From NCBI RefSeq assembly GCF_001904725.1, contig NZ_MRCE01000008.1:1-64000 (forward strand): 64,000 bases of DNA, given 5' to 3'. Position 1 is the stretch's first letter; each line of letters starts with the position of its first letter. The stretch is from Phormidium ambiguum IAM M-71 (GTDB lineage Bacteria > Cyanobacteriota > Cyanobacteriia > Cyanobacteriales > Aerosakkonemataceae). The translations under genes and the position numbers were made by a program. The notes beneath the pieces were generated by a model. The model ran no database searches and was not told where the DNA came from. It worked only from the letters and a program-made list of their open reading frames with translations. Shown in pieces: positions 1 to 8,104 of the stretch.

Positions 1-107
1 ATCCCAGCCTCAATAGAACTTAACACAGTCTCGTTTTCTTTTGTCCGACTACTTACTGCACGGCGCAGTCTCTCTTGTGCCTCTTTTTTATATGCGTTGT
101 TGAACAT
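1..107 (-). CDS. 5' part of an unrecognised gene, cut by the window edge
   Basis: An ATG at 107 on the minus strand opens a reading frame that stays open to the window start (35 codons). In-frame TAA and TAG codons lie directly upstream, so this is the probable true start. The peptide begins MFNNAYKKEAQERL and is charged and helix-prone, with many Lys, Glu and Arg. No family can be named from so little, and the rest of the gene is outside the window. No strong ribosome binding site is visible. Confidence 0.4.
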   Translation of the reverse strand, partial: MFNNAYKKEAQERLRRAVSSRTKENETVLSSIEAG

Positions 108-351
108 TTACTAGCTAATCCATAATGAGAGAAGGTTGGCTTTATTGAAACCACTAGATATAGCTTATTTAACTTAAGATTTGAATCATAACTGTAGAAA
201 TACGGAAGTTTTATTTTTTTTTATTTTTAATGGTTTGGGAAAACTAGCAAACTTGATGTAGCTGCTCGTACACTCCTCATATCTATGTGCAAAAAATTGG
301 TAGCTAGGCGTTATATTTTAAGAACTCTATCAAACATCTATTCTCCATCCC

Positions 352-401
352 GCCCGGAAATTGATTTCCGGGCTAATAGCGAAAGTCGGTTTTAACCGAC
401 T
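352..401. repeat. Paired small palindromes
   Basis: Two perfect hairpins lie 10 nt apart: GCCCGGAAA/TTTCCGGGC (352-373, loop TTGA) and AGTCGGTT/AACCGACT (384-401, loop TT). Back-to-back GC-rich palindromes of this style are dispersed repeats in many filamentous cyanobacterial genomes. They could form stem-loops in RNA from either strand. There is no T-run to make a classical terminator. Confidence 0.7.
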
Positions 402-427
402 AAAAACTTAAATAAAAATCTATTTAT

Positions 428-456
428 GACGTACTATAATATATATAGTATACGTC
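428..456 (+). promoter_or_regulatory. Palindromic promoter/operator of the toxin-antitoxin operon
   Basis: An imperfect palindrome runs from GACGTA (428-433) to TACGTC (451-456) with CTATA/TATAG inside. A consensus -10 box TATAAT (435-440) lies within it, about 30 nt before the antitoxin ATG at 469. Autorepression by the antitoxin at such a palindrome is typical of ribbon-helix-helix toxin-antitoxin operons; that use here is inferred. No Shine-Dalgarno sequence precedes the ATG. Confidence 0.45.
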
Positions 457-468
457 AAATATTTTGAT

Positions 469-723
469 ATGCAAACAAAACTCACTTTACGCCTAGATGA
501 AACCTTAATTGCCAAAGCAAAAAACTGGGCAAAATCGCGTAATGTTTCCCTTTCTGAAGCGGTAGCAGAATTTTTTGAACACCTACCAGAACCAGATCGA
601 CCTTTGCAATTGAGTACATGGACTCAAAGCTTAGTGGGAGTGATTAAATCAACTGGAGAAATCCCAAATAATGAAGCTTTACGGGAAGAATATATCGACT
701 ATCTAGAGGAAAAATATCAGTGA
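469..723 (+). CDS. CopG-like (DUF6364-type) antitoxin
   Basis: 84 aa. The N-terminus reads as a strand then helices (TKLTLRLDETLIAKAK ... VSLSEAVAEFF), the pattern of ribbon-helix-helix antitoxins of the DUF6364/CopG kind, which bind DNA as dimers and neutralise a partner through the C-terminal tail. The C-terminal half is acidic and probably unstructured until it contacts the toxin. Its stop codon overlaps the GTG start of the downstream PIN-domain gene, the standard translational coupling of antitoxin-toxin pairs. The palindromic promoter at 428-456 suggests autoregulation. The family call comes from pattern and context. Confidence 0.75.
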   Translation: MQTKLTLRLDETLIAKAKNWAKSRNVSLSEAVAEFFEHLPEPDRPLQLSTWTQSLVGVIKSTGEIPNNEALREEYIDYLEEKYQ

Positions 724-1148
724 AACGAGTGTTATTTGATAGCGATGTCGTGCTTGATGTTTTATTAGAAAGACAGCCTTTTTTCGCCGCTTCCGCTTTA
801 GCACTTGATGCGGTTGGACAAGGTAAAGTAGAAGGATATATAGCCGGACATAGTATTACAAATATCTTCTATTTACTGAGAAGACATTTGGGAAAAGAGA
901 AAAGTCAAGAAGTGCTGATGAATTTGATGTCTAAAATGGTAACTGCTGGCGTAACAGATGCAGTAATTCGATCGGCTTTTTCTAGTGGCTTTAAGGACTT
1001 TGAAGATGGGGTCACTTATGCGGCGGCGGCTGGTGTAGGAGTAGATTATATCGTTACTCGCAATATTAAAGATTTCCGATTAGGAAGTATCCCCGCCATG
1101 CTACCGGAAGTCTTTTCTAATATTATATTAGTTTCAGAGGGTGAATAG
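720..1148 (+). CDS. PIN-domain toxin (VapC-like ribonuclease)
   Basis: 142 aa, starting at a GTG that overlaps the antitoxin stop by 4 nt. PIN nucleases use a cluster of acidic residues to bind Mg2+/Mn2+. Here LFDSDVVLDVLLERQPFF near the N-terminus gives the first Asp pair, and FEDGVTYAAA plus DYIVTRNIKDF near the C-terminus give the later acidic residues. The length suits the family. It is probably a toxin cleaving tRNA or other RNA, held in check by the upstream protein. The frame continues, after one TAG, into a relic of another toxin type. Confidence 0.8.
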   Translation: MKRVLFDSDVVLDVLLERQPFFAASALALDAVGQGKVEGYIAGHSITNIFYLLRRHLGKEKSQEVLMNLMSKMVTAGVTDAVIRSAFSSGFKDFEDGVTYAAAAGVGVDYIVTRNIKDFRLGSIPAMLPEVFSNIILVSEGE

Positions 1149-1316
1149 AATGACGATCAAATTACATCAATTTCTAATCCTGATGAAATTACCCTTTGCT
1201 TTATTTCTTTTCAAAATGTGACTAATTTAATTCCAGAAGAATTTGCTGTCAATTCTTCCGATCGAGAATTTAAAGAAACTGGCTTGAGGGTATCTTCTAA
1301 GGGAATGGTGCGTTAA
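1149..1316 (+). pseudogene. Relic of a PemK/MazF-type toxin gene
   Basis: Directly after the PIN gene stop, and in the same frame, 55 codons stay open to a TAA at 1314. The peptide (LCFISFQNVTN ... EFKETGLRVSSKG) matches the C-terminal pattern of PemK/MazF-family mRNA interferases, in which a strand ending in I-S/T-S/x-Q is followed by a hydrophobic stretch and a G-L-K/R-V-S-S motif. The N-terminal half of such a protein is absent and no start codon fits. This appears to be a decayed second toxin gene. The match is by memory of the family, not by alignment. Confidence 0.5.
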
Positions 1317-1333
1317 TGCAACGTAACGCACCC
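1306..1333. terminator. Hairpin between convergent genes
   Basis: GGTGCGTTA and TAACGCACC form a perfect 9-bp stem around a short loop between the toxin relic and the convergent rpiA. GTGCGTTA-type palindromes recur in cyanobacterial genomes; another GGTGCGTTA lies near 41110. No long T-run follows, so termination is only possible. Confidence 0.4.
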
Positions 1334-1343
1334 TAAATTAGGT

Positions 1344-2057
1344 TTATTTGCTGATTTCTCGGACGCTTGGTTGTCCGTCTTTTACTTCACCAACTAATAC
1401 TAAATCGGTGACATTTACGAACAAACCATTTTCTAAAACACCGGGAATATTGTTCAAGGTTTTTTCTAATTCTGCCGGATTATCTATTGAGTCAAATTTG
1501 ACATCAACTACAAAATTTCCTTGATCGGTAACTACTGGGCCTGCTTTTCTTACACCCATTCTTAATTGTGGTTTACCGCCGAGTTTTTCGATCGCACGCA
1601 TCACAGGCGCGTATGCCATCGGAATCACTTCTACTGGTAACAAAAAGGTGGAACCAAGTTTATCTACTAACTTGGAACTGTCAACAACTACGATGAATTG
1701 ATCTGCTAAAGCATCAACAATTTTCTCACGGGTATGGGCTGCACCACCGCCTTTAATTAAGTTTAAATTCGGGTCAACTTCATCGGCACCATCAATGGCA
1801 ATATCAATACGATCGACTGCATCCAGCGTTGTCAAGGGAATGCCGTATTGTCTCGCTAACACATCTCCCTGAAATGAGGTGGTAATGCCGACAATATCTT
1901 TGAGTTCGCCAGATTTCAGGCGTTCTCCCAAATATTCAATCATGAAAGCGGCGGTTGAGCCAGTTCCCAAACCGACAATCGAACCTGATTTTACGCGATC
2001 GGCTGCTGCTTTGCCAACCATTTGTTTCATCACTTTAGTAGCGTCCATCTCACTCAT
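1344..2057 (-). CDS. rpiA: Ribose-5-phosphate isomerase A
   Basis: 237 aa from the chosen start. The enzyme interconverts ribose 5-phosphate and ribulose 5-phosphate in the pentose phosphate and Calvin cycles. Family motifs are all present: [10 protein letters not shown] (phosphate binding), DGADEVDP (catalytic Asp region) and [13 protein letters not shown]. The frame is open upstream to another ATG at 2096, but those 13 extra codons derive from a short tandem spacer repeat. The ATG at 2057 has a GGAG Shine-Dalgarno 8 nt upstream and agrees with the usual N-terminus, so it is preferred. The gene is transcribed alone, divergent from the TPR gene at 2255. Confidence 0.93.
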   Translation of the reverse strand: MSEMDATKVMKQMVGKAAADRVKSGSIVGLGTGSTAAFMIEYLGERLKSGELKDIVGITTSFQGDVLARQYGIPLTTLDAVDRIDIAIDGADEVDPNLNLIKGGGAAHTREKIVDALADQFIVVVDSSKLVDKLGSTFLLPVEVIPMAYAPVMRAIEKLGGKPQLRMGVRKAGPVVTDQGNFVVDVKFDSIDNPAELEKTLNNIPGVLENGLFVNVTDLVLVGEVKDGQPSVREISK

Positions 2058-2145
2058 GCGGTAAACTCCAGTAATTAGTCCTTGGTCATCGGTCATTAGT
2101 CATCTGGAACTAAAAATCCCAGACAATTGACAAATGACAATTGAC
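2058..2145. repeat. Short tandem spacer repeat (TTAGTCAT/TGACAAT type)
   Basis: Between rpiA and the TPR gene lie variants of GTCATTAGTCAT and its complement-like GACAAATGACAA. This degenerate heptamer filler recurs near 22630-22712, 31873-31967 and 61085-61125. It is non-coding and contributes a spurious upstream start to rpiA. Confidence 0.5.
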
Positions 2146-2254
2146 TGTTTAGTGTTAACTTTACTAGGGAACGGGAATTTCTCTAAGTGTTTCATCCCAC
2201 AAAGTATAAATTCCCTGTTGCTCATTCTCTTTCATTAATCACTATTTCCACCAG

Positions 2255-4873
2255 ATGCAATCGCAAGTGAACTCTCCCACCGCTGAAAATTTCTGCAATA
2301 CTGGCAATCAACTGAAAACAGAAAAAAGATTCGATGAAGCTATTGCCAGTTATCAAAAAGCTTTGCAACTGCAACCAGATTATGCAGAGGTACATTACCA
2401 GCTAGCTGAAATTTATTTTTTCCAAAGGAAGTTCCGCGATGCGATCGCATCTTGCAATAAAGCTATTAAACTGCAACCAGATTTCGCTCCAAATTACAAG
2501 ATATTAGGTAATGTTTTCCAAGCTCAAGGCGAAATGGAAACGGCGCTTAATGCTTACAAAAAAGCATTGGAATTAAATCCTGAATTTGCTGAAGCTTATA
2601 TTAATCAAGGTAGTATATTTTCTAAACTTGAACGGAATGAAGAAGCAATTATTTGTTTAGAAAAAGCTATTTCTCTTAACCCCAATATTGGGGCGGCTTA
2701 TTGGAATTTAGCAAACATTTATTCGCAACTAGATAATTTAGAAAAAGTAGTTGAGAATCGCAAACAAGCTTTTTTATTAGAGCCAAAATTTGTCAATGCA
2801 GAGACTTTAAATGATTTGGGAACTGCGATCGGCAAGTTGGGAAATTTTTCTGACGCAATTGGTTATTATCAAAAATCTATTGAATTACAACCCAACTATC
2901 ATTTGGCACATTTAAATTTAGGAGTTGCTTTACAAAAAACTGGAAAAATAGATGCAGCAAAAAAGGAAATAGAAACAGCAATTCAACTAAAATCAGATAA
3001 CCCGGAAGCTTACAATGCGTTGGGCAATATTTTATTAGAACAAAATCAACTAGATGAAGGAATTTCTAATTACGAGAAAGCAGTAAAAATAAAGTCTGAT
3101 TCTGCTGAATATCATTTCAATTTAGGGACAGCTTTAGGACAAAAAGAGAAGTTTGTCGAAGCGATTAAAGAATTACAAAAAGCGGTTGAGTTGCAACCAG
3201 ACTTGGGAGAAGCTTATGGTAATTTGGGTGCAATAATATATCGCAAAACGAGAAAAGATGGTGAAATTAGCGGCGAATTATTTAACTTAGCAATTAATAG
3301 TTTGTTAAAAGCACTGGAAATAAATTCTGAATTAACATTACCTCATATATATTTATCACAATTAATTACTTGTCCGGTAAGAGCTTCAGACTTTGGTGTT
3401 TTAAGACAAGCAGCAGCGAGATATGCCGAAACTAGTAAGCAACAAAATTCGTTAATTGCTGCGTCTACATTTATTAGTACTCATGTCAAATCTGCATTAA
3501 CGCAATTAGCCAAAGAGAAATTTTTGGAAATCGAGCCAGAAATTTACAATCAATTAGAAAGAATAAACAATACAGATTTAACTGTCCTCTATAGTCATTT
3601 GCTGTTTAATCTTCATTATTTACGGGATGATTTAGAGGCAAACAGCCAACTTTATCGGCAAGTTGGGAAGAAATATGCGGAACAAATTATTGCTAATAAG
3701 CAAATTAAAATCAGGCAACCTAAGAAGAAAGAATTACCCACAAGCAATTTAAAAATTGGGGTAATGTCTTCTCATTTTGTAAGACATTCTGTAGGTTGGT
3801 GTAGTGGAGATATTATTACTGAATTAGGAAAATTAACACCTAATTTATATTTGTACTTTGTGGGCGATCGCCAACCAGACGATCGCACAAAAGTTTTTGC
3901 TAGCGCCGCCGCCAAAATCTACCGCCCAAAAGCGAACAAAAACGGAGAATTTGATATTAAACAAATTGTCCAGGATATCGCCCAAGATGATTTAGATATT
4001 TTGATAGAATTAGATTCTTCCACCATTCCCTCGCAAGTAGAAATTCTCTATCATCAACCAGCATCAGTTTGTTTATCTTGGTTAGGTTTTGAAGCACCAT
4101 TTACTCAAGAAAATAATTATTTCCTTTGTGACTGGAATACTCACCCAGAAGGGAGAGAAATATATAACTGCGAAAAGTTGGTAAGAATGCCAGATTCTTT
4201 CGTTGCTGTGGGTGGGTTTAAATCTGCGCCAGTCGATCGCAAATTACTGAGAAAAACTCAAAGAATAGCTGAAGATCAGATAATTTATTTATGTGTTGCA
4301 CCTGGTTACAAATTAAACCCCGAACAGATTCAAGCACAAGTCAAAATTCTCAAACAAGTCCCTGATAGCATTTTGTTGTACAAAGGACATACGGGCGATA
4401 TAAAAGTAATTGAAGCAGCTTATCAAGCAGAATGTCAAGCGCAAGGTGTTGGTGCCCAACGGATTAAATTTATGTCTCGCAGCGCCAGCGAAGAAGAACA
4501 TCGCCAAGTGTATCAAGTAGCAGATATTATGCTTGATTCTTATCCCTATAATGCTGGAACTCATAATTTAGAAGCATTGTGGTTTAACTTACCAGTAGTT
4601 ACCAAAAGCGGCGAAACTTATCTTTCCAGAATGGGTTACTCTTTCTTAAAAACTCTCTCGCTTAGCGAATGTATTACTAACAGTTGGGAAGAGTATATTG
4701 AGATGGGAGTGAAATTAGGGAAAGATCAAGAATTGCGGCAATCAATTAAAGAAAAATTGATACAATCTAAACAAGCAGAAACTCTTTCTCCTTTGTGGAA
4801 TCCCCAAAAGTTTGCCCAAGATATGTACAAAGTTTTCGAGCAACTTTTAGCTGAAAAGTTGGGTAATGAGTGA
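2255..4873 (+). CDS. TPR protein with SPINDLY/O-GlcNAc-transferase-like C-terminus
   Basis: 872 aa. Residues ~10-340 are tandem 34-residue TPR units (for example YQKALQLQPDYAEVHYQLAEIYF), a helical scaffold for protein contacts. Residues ~500-860 resemble the GT41 family: KIGVMSSHFVRHSVG, SWLGFEAPFTQENN, and a nucleotide-sugar-site segment ADIMLDSYPYNAGTHNLEALW. The eukaryotic relatives transfer GlcNAc or fucose to Ser/Thr of proteins; bacterial members modify surface or secreted proteins in a few known cases. Substrate and sugar are unknown here. There is no signal peptide, so it is probably cytoplasmic. The stop overlaps the start of the DUF3288 gene, implying co-translation. Confidence 0.85.
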   Translation: MQSQVNSPTAENFCNTGNQLKTEKRFDEAIASYQKALQLQPDYAEVHYQLAEIYFFQRKFRDAIASCNKAIKLQPDFAPNYKILGNVFQAQGEMETALNAYKKALELNPEFAEAYINQGSIFSKLERNEEAIICLEKAISLNPNIGAAYWNLANIYSQLDNLEKVVENRKQAFLLEPKFVNAETLNDLGTAIGKLGNFSDAIGYYQKSIELQPNYHLAHLNLGVALQKTGKIDAAKKEIETAIQLKSDNPEAYNALGNILLEQNQLDEGISNYEKAVKIKSDSAEYHFNLGTALGQKEKFVEAIKELQKAVELQPDLGEAYGNLGAIIYRKTRKDGEISGELFNLAINSLLKALEINSELTLPHIYLSQLITCPVRASDFGVLRQAAARYAETSKQQNSLIAASTFISTHVKSALTQLAKEKFLEIEPEIYNQLERINNTDLTVLYSHLLFNLHYLRDDLEANSQLYRQVGKKYAEQIIANKQIKIRQPKKKELPTSNLKIGVMSSHFVRHSVGWCSGDIITELGKLTPNLYLYFVGDRQPDDRTKVFASAAAKIYRPKANKNGEFDIKQIVQDIAQDDLDILIELDSSTIPSQVEILYHQPASVCLSWLGFEAPFTQENNYFLCDWNTHPEGREIYNCEKLVRMPDSFVAVGGFKSAPVDRKLLRKTQRIAEDQIIYLCVAPGYKLNPEQIQAQVKILKQVPDSILLYKGHTGDIKVIEAAYQAECQAQGVGAQRIKFMSRSASEEEHRQVYQVADIMLDSYPYNAGTHNLEALWFNLPVVTKSGETYLSRMGYSFLKTLSLSECITNSWEEYIEMGVKLGKDQELRQSIKEKLIQSKQAETLSPLWNPQKFAQDMYKVFEQLLAEKLGNE

Positions 4874-5154
4874 TGAAAAATCAAGAACAACAACATCCTT
4901 TGTATAAAGACGATCGCCAAATTGTCGATCGCTTATTACAAAACGATCCAACTGATTACAACATGGCAGAATTAGCTCGTTTAAAAATTCGCTATCGCGG
5001 TTTTCCCGGCGCGAAAGATATTCAAAGCGACTTGGAAAAAGTTTTGCAAAAATGGCAAATGGATGAAGAACAACTTTTTGCCACAACTCGTCAAATTCAT
5101 GCCAAAGGAATTGTTTATAAAACTCGTGATAATGATAGCGAAGATTGGGCTTAA
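4873..5154 (+). CDS. DUF3288 family protein
   Basis: 93 aa from ATG at 4873, which overlaps the preceding TGA; a GTG at 4870 immediately before is an alternative. The sequence (EQQHPLYKDDRQIVDRLL ... PTDYNMAELARLKIRYRGFPGAKDI) matches the small cyanobacterial DUF3288 family. The function is unknown. It is soluble and charged, with no membrane segment. Its overlap with the TPR-SPINDLY gene means the two are co-transcribed and probably translationally coupled, though no functional link is known. Confidence 0.8.
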   Translation: MKNQEQQHPLYKDDRQIVDRLLQNDPTDYNMAELARLKIRYRGFPGAKDIQSDLEKVLQKWQMDEEQLFATTRQIHAKGIVYKTRDNDSEDWA

Positions 5155-5217
5155 TTTAATAATTGATAGCCAGTTTTGAACTCCTCATTCTCTGTGTGTA
5201 CTAGTTCCATATTTTAG

Positions 5218-6528
5218 TTATTTCTTACCACCATGATTTTTGAGTAGTTCTACTACATCTTTATTGTTCCTCTTTACCGCCAAGAGTAAGGCAGTTTCAC
5301 CTTTTTTGTTTTTGGCATTAACATCTGCACCTTTAGAGATCAGCAGTTTTACTACATACTTCCAGTTATGAATGGCTGCCTGGTGCAATGGGGTATCACC
5401 TTTGTTGTTTTTGGCATTGACATCTGCACCTTTAAAGATCAATAGTTCTACCACAGTCTTTTTATCGCTTGCCGCCAAGAGCAATGGGGTATCACCATTG
5501 TTGTTTTTATCATTGACATTTGCACCTTTGGCTATCAACAGTTCTGCCACTTCCTTGCTGTTATTAAATGCCGCATCGTGCAATGGTGTAGAGCTTTTGT
5601 CCAGAGCAATGACACTTGCACCTTTAGCATTGACATTTGCGCCTTTGGCTATCAACAGTTCTACCATCTCCTTGTCGTTATTATATGCTGCTATGTGCAG
5701 CGCACTATTGACATCTGCACCTTTGGCAATGAGCCATTCTGCCATCTCCTTGTTGTTATTAAATACTGTCCAGTACAACGGGGTATCACCATACTTTTTC
5801 CGAGCATTAACATTTGCACCTTTGGCAATCAGCAGTTCTGCTACGTCCTTGGTTTGATTAAATGTTACCCAGTGCAGAGGGGTACCGCCGTCGTCGTCCT
5901 GAATATTGACATCTACGCCTTTGGCAATCAGTAGTTCTGCGACTTCCTTGCTGTTATGACGTGCCGCGTCGTGTAATGGTGTAGAGCCATTTTTGTCCTT
6001 AGCATTGATATCTGCACCTTTGGCAATCAGCAGTTCTGCCAGGTTCTTGCGGTCTTTTTGTGAAGCATAGTGCAATGGGGTAAAGTCGATGTTATTCTTG
6101 GCATTAATATCTGCGCCTTTAGCAATTAGCAGTTCTGCCACATCTTTGCTGTTGTTTTCTACCGCTTGGTGTAATGGGGTATGGCCATGTATGTTCTTAG
6201 CATTGACATCCAAACCTTTGGCAATTAACCGTTCTGCTAAATCCTTTCTGTTATCAATTGCTGCATAATGCAGCAGGGTATTGTCGTACTCGAAGAAATC
6301 CAGCAAGTTGTATCTGTAATAATCTAAATAATCCAGCAAGGTGTATTTGTAGTAATTAAGTGGGCTAACAGAAACAACTGCGGCAACTCCCAGTGTGATT
6401 ATGGCTTGCCAGGGAAAGGACTGAGGTACTCTAAGAGTAATCTTTCGCTTACCGCGCATAAAGCTATTGTTATAGTTATTTTGTATTTTACCAAAATCAA
6501 CTAGGAATACCTGCCCATCTTCTCGCAT
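5218..6528 (-). CDS. Membrane-anchored ankyrin-repeat protein with a kinase-like N-terminal scrap
   Basis: 436 aa. Residues ~80-430 are about 11 ankyrin repeats of 33 residues (consensus TPLHxAAxxNxKEVAELLIAKGADVNAKN), a protein-interaction scaffold. One hydrophobic segment (IITLGVAAVVSVSPL, ~residues 40-55) should anchor it in a membrane. The first residues, REDGQVFLVDFGKIQ, look like the catalytic-loop end and DFG motif of cyanobacterial Ser/Thr kinases, and codons upstream of the ATG in the same frame (VTSII) extend the match until a stop. The gene may descend from a kinase-TM-ankyrin fusion that lost its kinase. The ankyrin units repeat at DNA level, creating long antisense open frames that are not genes. 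Confidence 0.85.
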   Translation of the reverse strand: MREDGQVFLVDFGKIQNNYNNSFMRGKRKITLRVPQSFPWQAIITLGVAAVVSVSPLNYYKYTLLDYLDYYRYNLLDFFEYDNTLLHYAAIDNRKDLAERLIAKGLDVNAKNIHGHTPLHQAVENNSKDVAELLIAKGADINAKNNIDFTPLHYASQKDRKNLAELLIAKGADINAKDKNGSTPLHDAARHNSKEVAELLIAKGVDVNIQDDDGGTPLHWVTFNQTKDVAELLIAKGANVNARKKYGDTPLYWTVFNNNKEMAEWLIAKGADVNSALHIAAYNNDKEMVELLIAKGANVNAKGASVIALDKSSTPLHDAAFNNSKEVAELLIAKGANVNDKNNNGDTPLLLAASDKKTVVELLIFKGADVNAKNNKGDTPLHQAAIHNWKYVVKLLISKGADVNAKNKKGETALLLAVKRNNKDVVELLKNHGGKK

Positions 6529-6563
6529 GATGATCGAAGTTACTCGATCGCATACAGCACAAG

Positions 6564-8072
6564 TTAATTATTACCATAAGATGATTTTTGGGAAATAGGT
6601 TTTTTATCTTTTCTAGCTGTTGTTTCTGGTGTTTCAATATTCGGCTTATTTGCAGTAGGAATATTATCAGCAGGAAAATGACCGATACTATTAGGTATGG
6701 GTAAGTTTGCTGCTGATTTCATTGGTTGTAGAAACTCGGCTACTTCTACTTGTTGTTCTAATTGTTCGGTGGAAGAAACTAAACCGCTTAATCCATTAAT
6801 CAAATTACGAAGATTTTGACGTAATTTGGGGTCGCCGATTAATTCATCTAAATCGGAGGTGATTTTTTGGGCATTTTGAAATGTTACTCTGGCTGAATCT
6901 AAGGTTTGTTGTATGGATAAAAGGACAACCGGGTTATTTAAAGTATTAGAAGCACTACGTAAGTTAGCTGATGCTTGTGCTGCATTTTCAGAAAGAGTTT
7001 CTAGGTTTTGAATTAACTTGCCTTCGGCTATGCGATCGATCGAAGGACTCAATTTTCTTACAGCAACGCGCAAATCGTCGCTAGTTTCTTTTAAGTTATT
7101 CAAAGTTGTGACTAGCGCCCCTTGATTACTAGTAATTAAGGTATTTAAATTATTAACTAAACCATTAACTTGAGTTGTGGTAGCCCGAAATTCATCTAAA
7201 CTTTTATTCACTCTGCCAGCAGTTTGAGTAAAAGAAGAACCCAATTTATTAGTAGTTACAGTAATTTGGTCAGCAGTTCGACCAATTCTACTAGCAGTTG
7301 TGCCAAATTGAATACTAACTTGGTCAGATGCACGACCAATTCGATCGGCTGTTACATTAAATTTATCAGCTGTTCCACTTAGTTTATCTGCCGTTACACC
7401 GAATTTATCAACTGTGCGACCAATATTGTTAGTTGCACTAGAAATCTTACCTAAATCCTGTTTTACTGCTTGAGATAAACCCGATAAATCGCGGGTTAAG
7501 CCGACAATTCCTTCGGCTGCTCTTGATGTATTAGTAATAGCTGAGTTAAGATTTTTATAAAATTGCGGATCGGCATAAAGATTAGCGAAACTAACAGAAG
7601 CATTAATTAATTGATCGATACTTGCCCCAGTTTGTCCTTGAATACGAGCATTATTACAAACAATTAATTGTTGTTCATTGCACTTTGGATCGAATGGTTT
7701 AACAGTGTTTAATTCAGCAGTTATTTCCCTATTTGGAACAATGTTAATGCTGTTTTCTCCAATTAAACCTGACTGTTGCGCTTCAATTTTTACATCACGA
7801 GGTATTACTAAATCTGGTTGAGTAATTTCTACTAATACATCTACACCATTAACTTTTGGTTCAATGTTAACAACTCTACCAACTGTGACACCTCGATAGC
7901 GAACTGGTGTTCCTATTTGCATTCCTCCGGCATTTTCAAAGGTTACGGTAAATTGAAAGTCTCGTCTACCAAAATAAATACCTTGCAACCATAAAACCAA
8001 GCCAGTAAACAGCCCTATTCCTAATAATAATAATAAGCCAACCGAACCTTCTCTCATACTACGCGATCGCAT
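6564..8072 (-). CDS. MlaD-like MCE-domain lipid transport protein
   Basis: 502 aa. An N-terminal transmembrane helix (VGLLLLLGIGLFTGLVLWL) is followed by an MCE domain (~residues 35-115: FENAGGMQIGTPVRYRGVTVG ... V). MCE proteins are periplasmic lipid-binding rings or tubes that shuttle phospholipids between inner and outer membranes. The long C-terminal part is helical with repeated TADK/TADR segments (IGRTADQITVTTNKLGSS), as in other tunnel-forming MCE proteins. An alternative start (MREGSV) lies 15 nt in. The gene follows the MlaF-like ATPase gene by 32 nt on the same strand. No permease gene (mlaE) is adjacent. Confidence 0.85.
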   Translation of the reverse strand: MRSRSMREGSVGLLLLLGIGLFTGLVLWLQGIYFGRRDFQFTVTFENAGGMQIGTPVRYRGVTVGRVVNIEPKVNGVDVLVEITQPDLVIPRDVKIEAQQSGLIGENSINIVPNREITAELNTVKPFDPKCNEQQLIVCNNARIQGQTGASIDQLINASVSFANLYADPQFYKNLNSAITNTSRAAEGIVGLTRDLSGLSQAVKQDLGKISSATNNIGRTVDKFGVTADKLSGTADKFNVTADRIGRASDQVSIQFGTTASRIGRTADQITVTTNKLGSSFTQTAGRVNKSLDEFRATTTQVNGLVNNLNTLITSNQGALVTTLNNLKETSDDLRVAVRKLSPSIDRIAEGKLIQNLETLSENAAQASANLRSASNTLNNPVVLLSIQQTLDSARVTFQNAQKITSDLDELIGDPKLRQNLRNLINGLSGLVSSTEQLEQQVEVAEFLQPMKSAANLPIPNSIGHFPADNIPTANKPNIETPETTARKDKKPISQKSSYGNN

Positions 8073-8104
8073 ATTCCCTCTTCAATTATCTTATAAAGTT
8101 TTCT

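Larger units (their letters stand above)
108..468. other. Intergenic region with two hairpins and a promoter
   Basis: No gene is supported here. The region is AT-rich. It holds two adjacent perfect small palindromes (352-401) and, next to the toxin-antitoxin pair, a palindromic promoter (428-456); both are listed separately. The rest shows no readable feature. Confidence 0.6.

Noticed and set aside
352-401. CRISPR-like repeat pair
   Set aside because: The two palindromes have different sequences and there is no spacer series; no array exists in the window.
4726-5086. Minus-strand frames opposite the TPR/DUF3288 junction
   Set aside because: Antisense to two well-supported genes; no ribosome site or family match.
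5372-5934. Two overlapping plus-strand open frames of 118-161 codons
   Set aside because: They are antisense to the ankyrin repeats; the periodic coding sequence keeps the opposite strand open.
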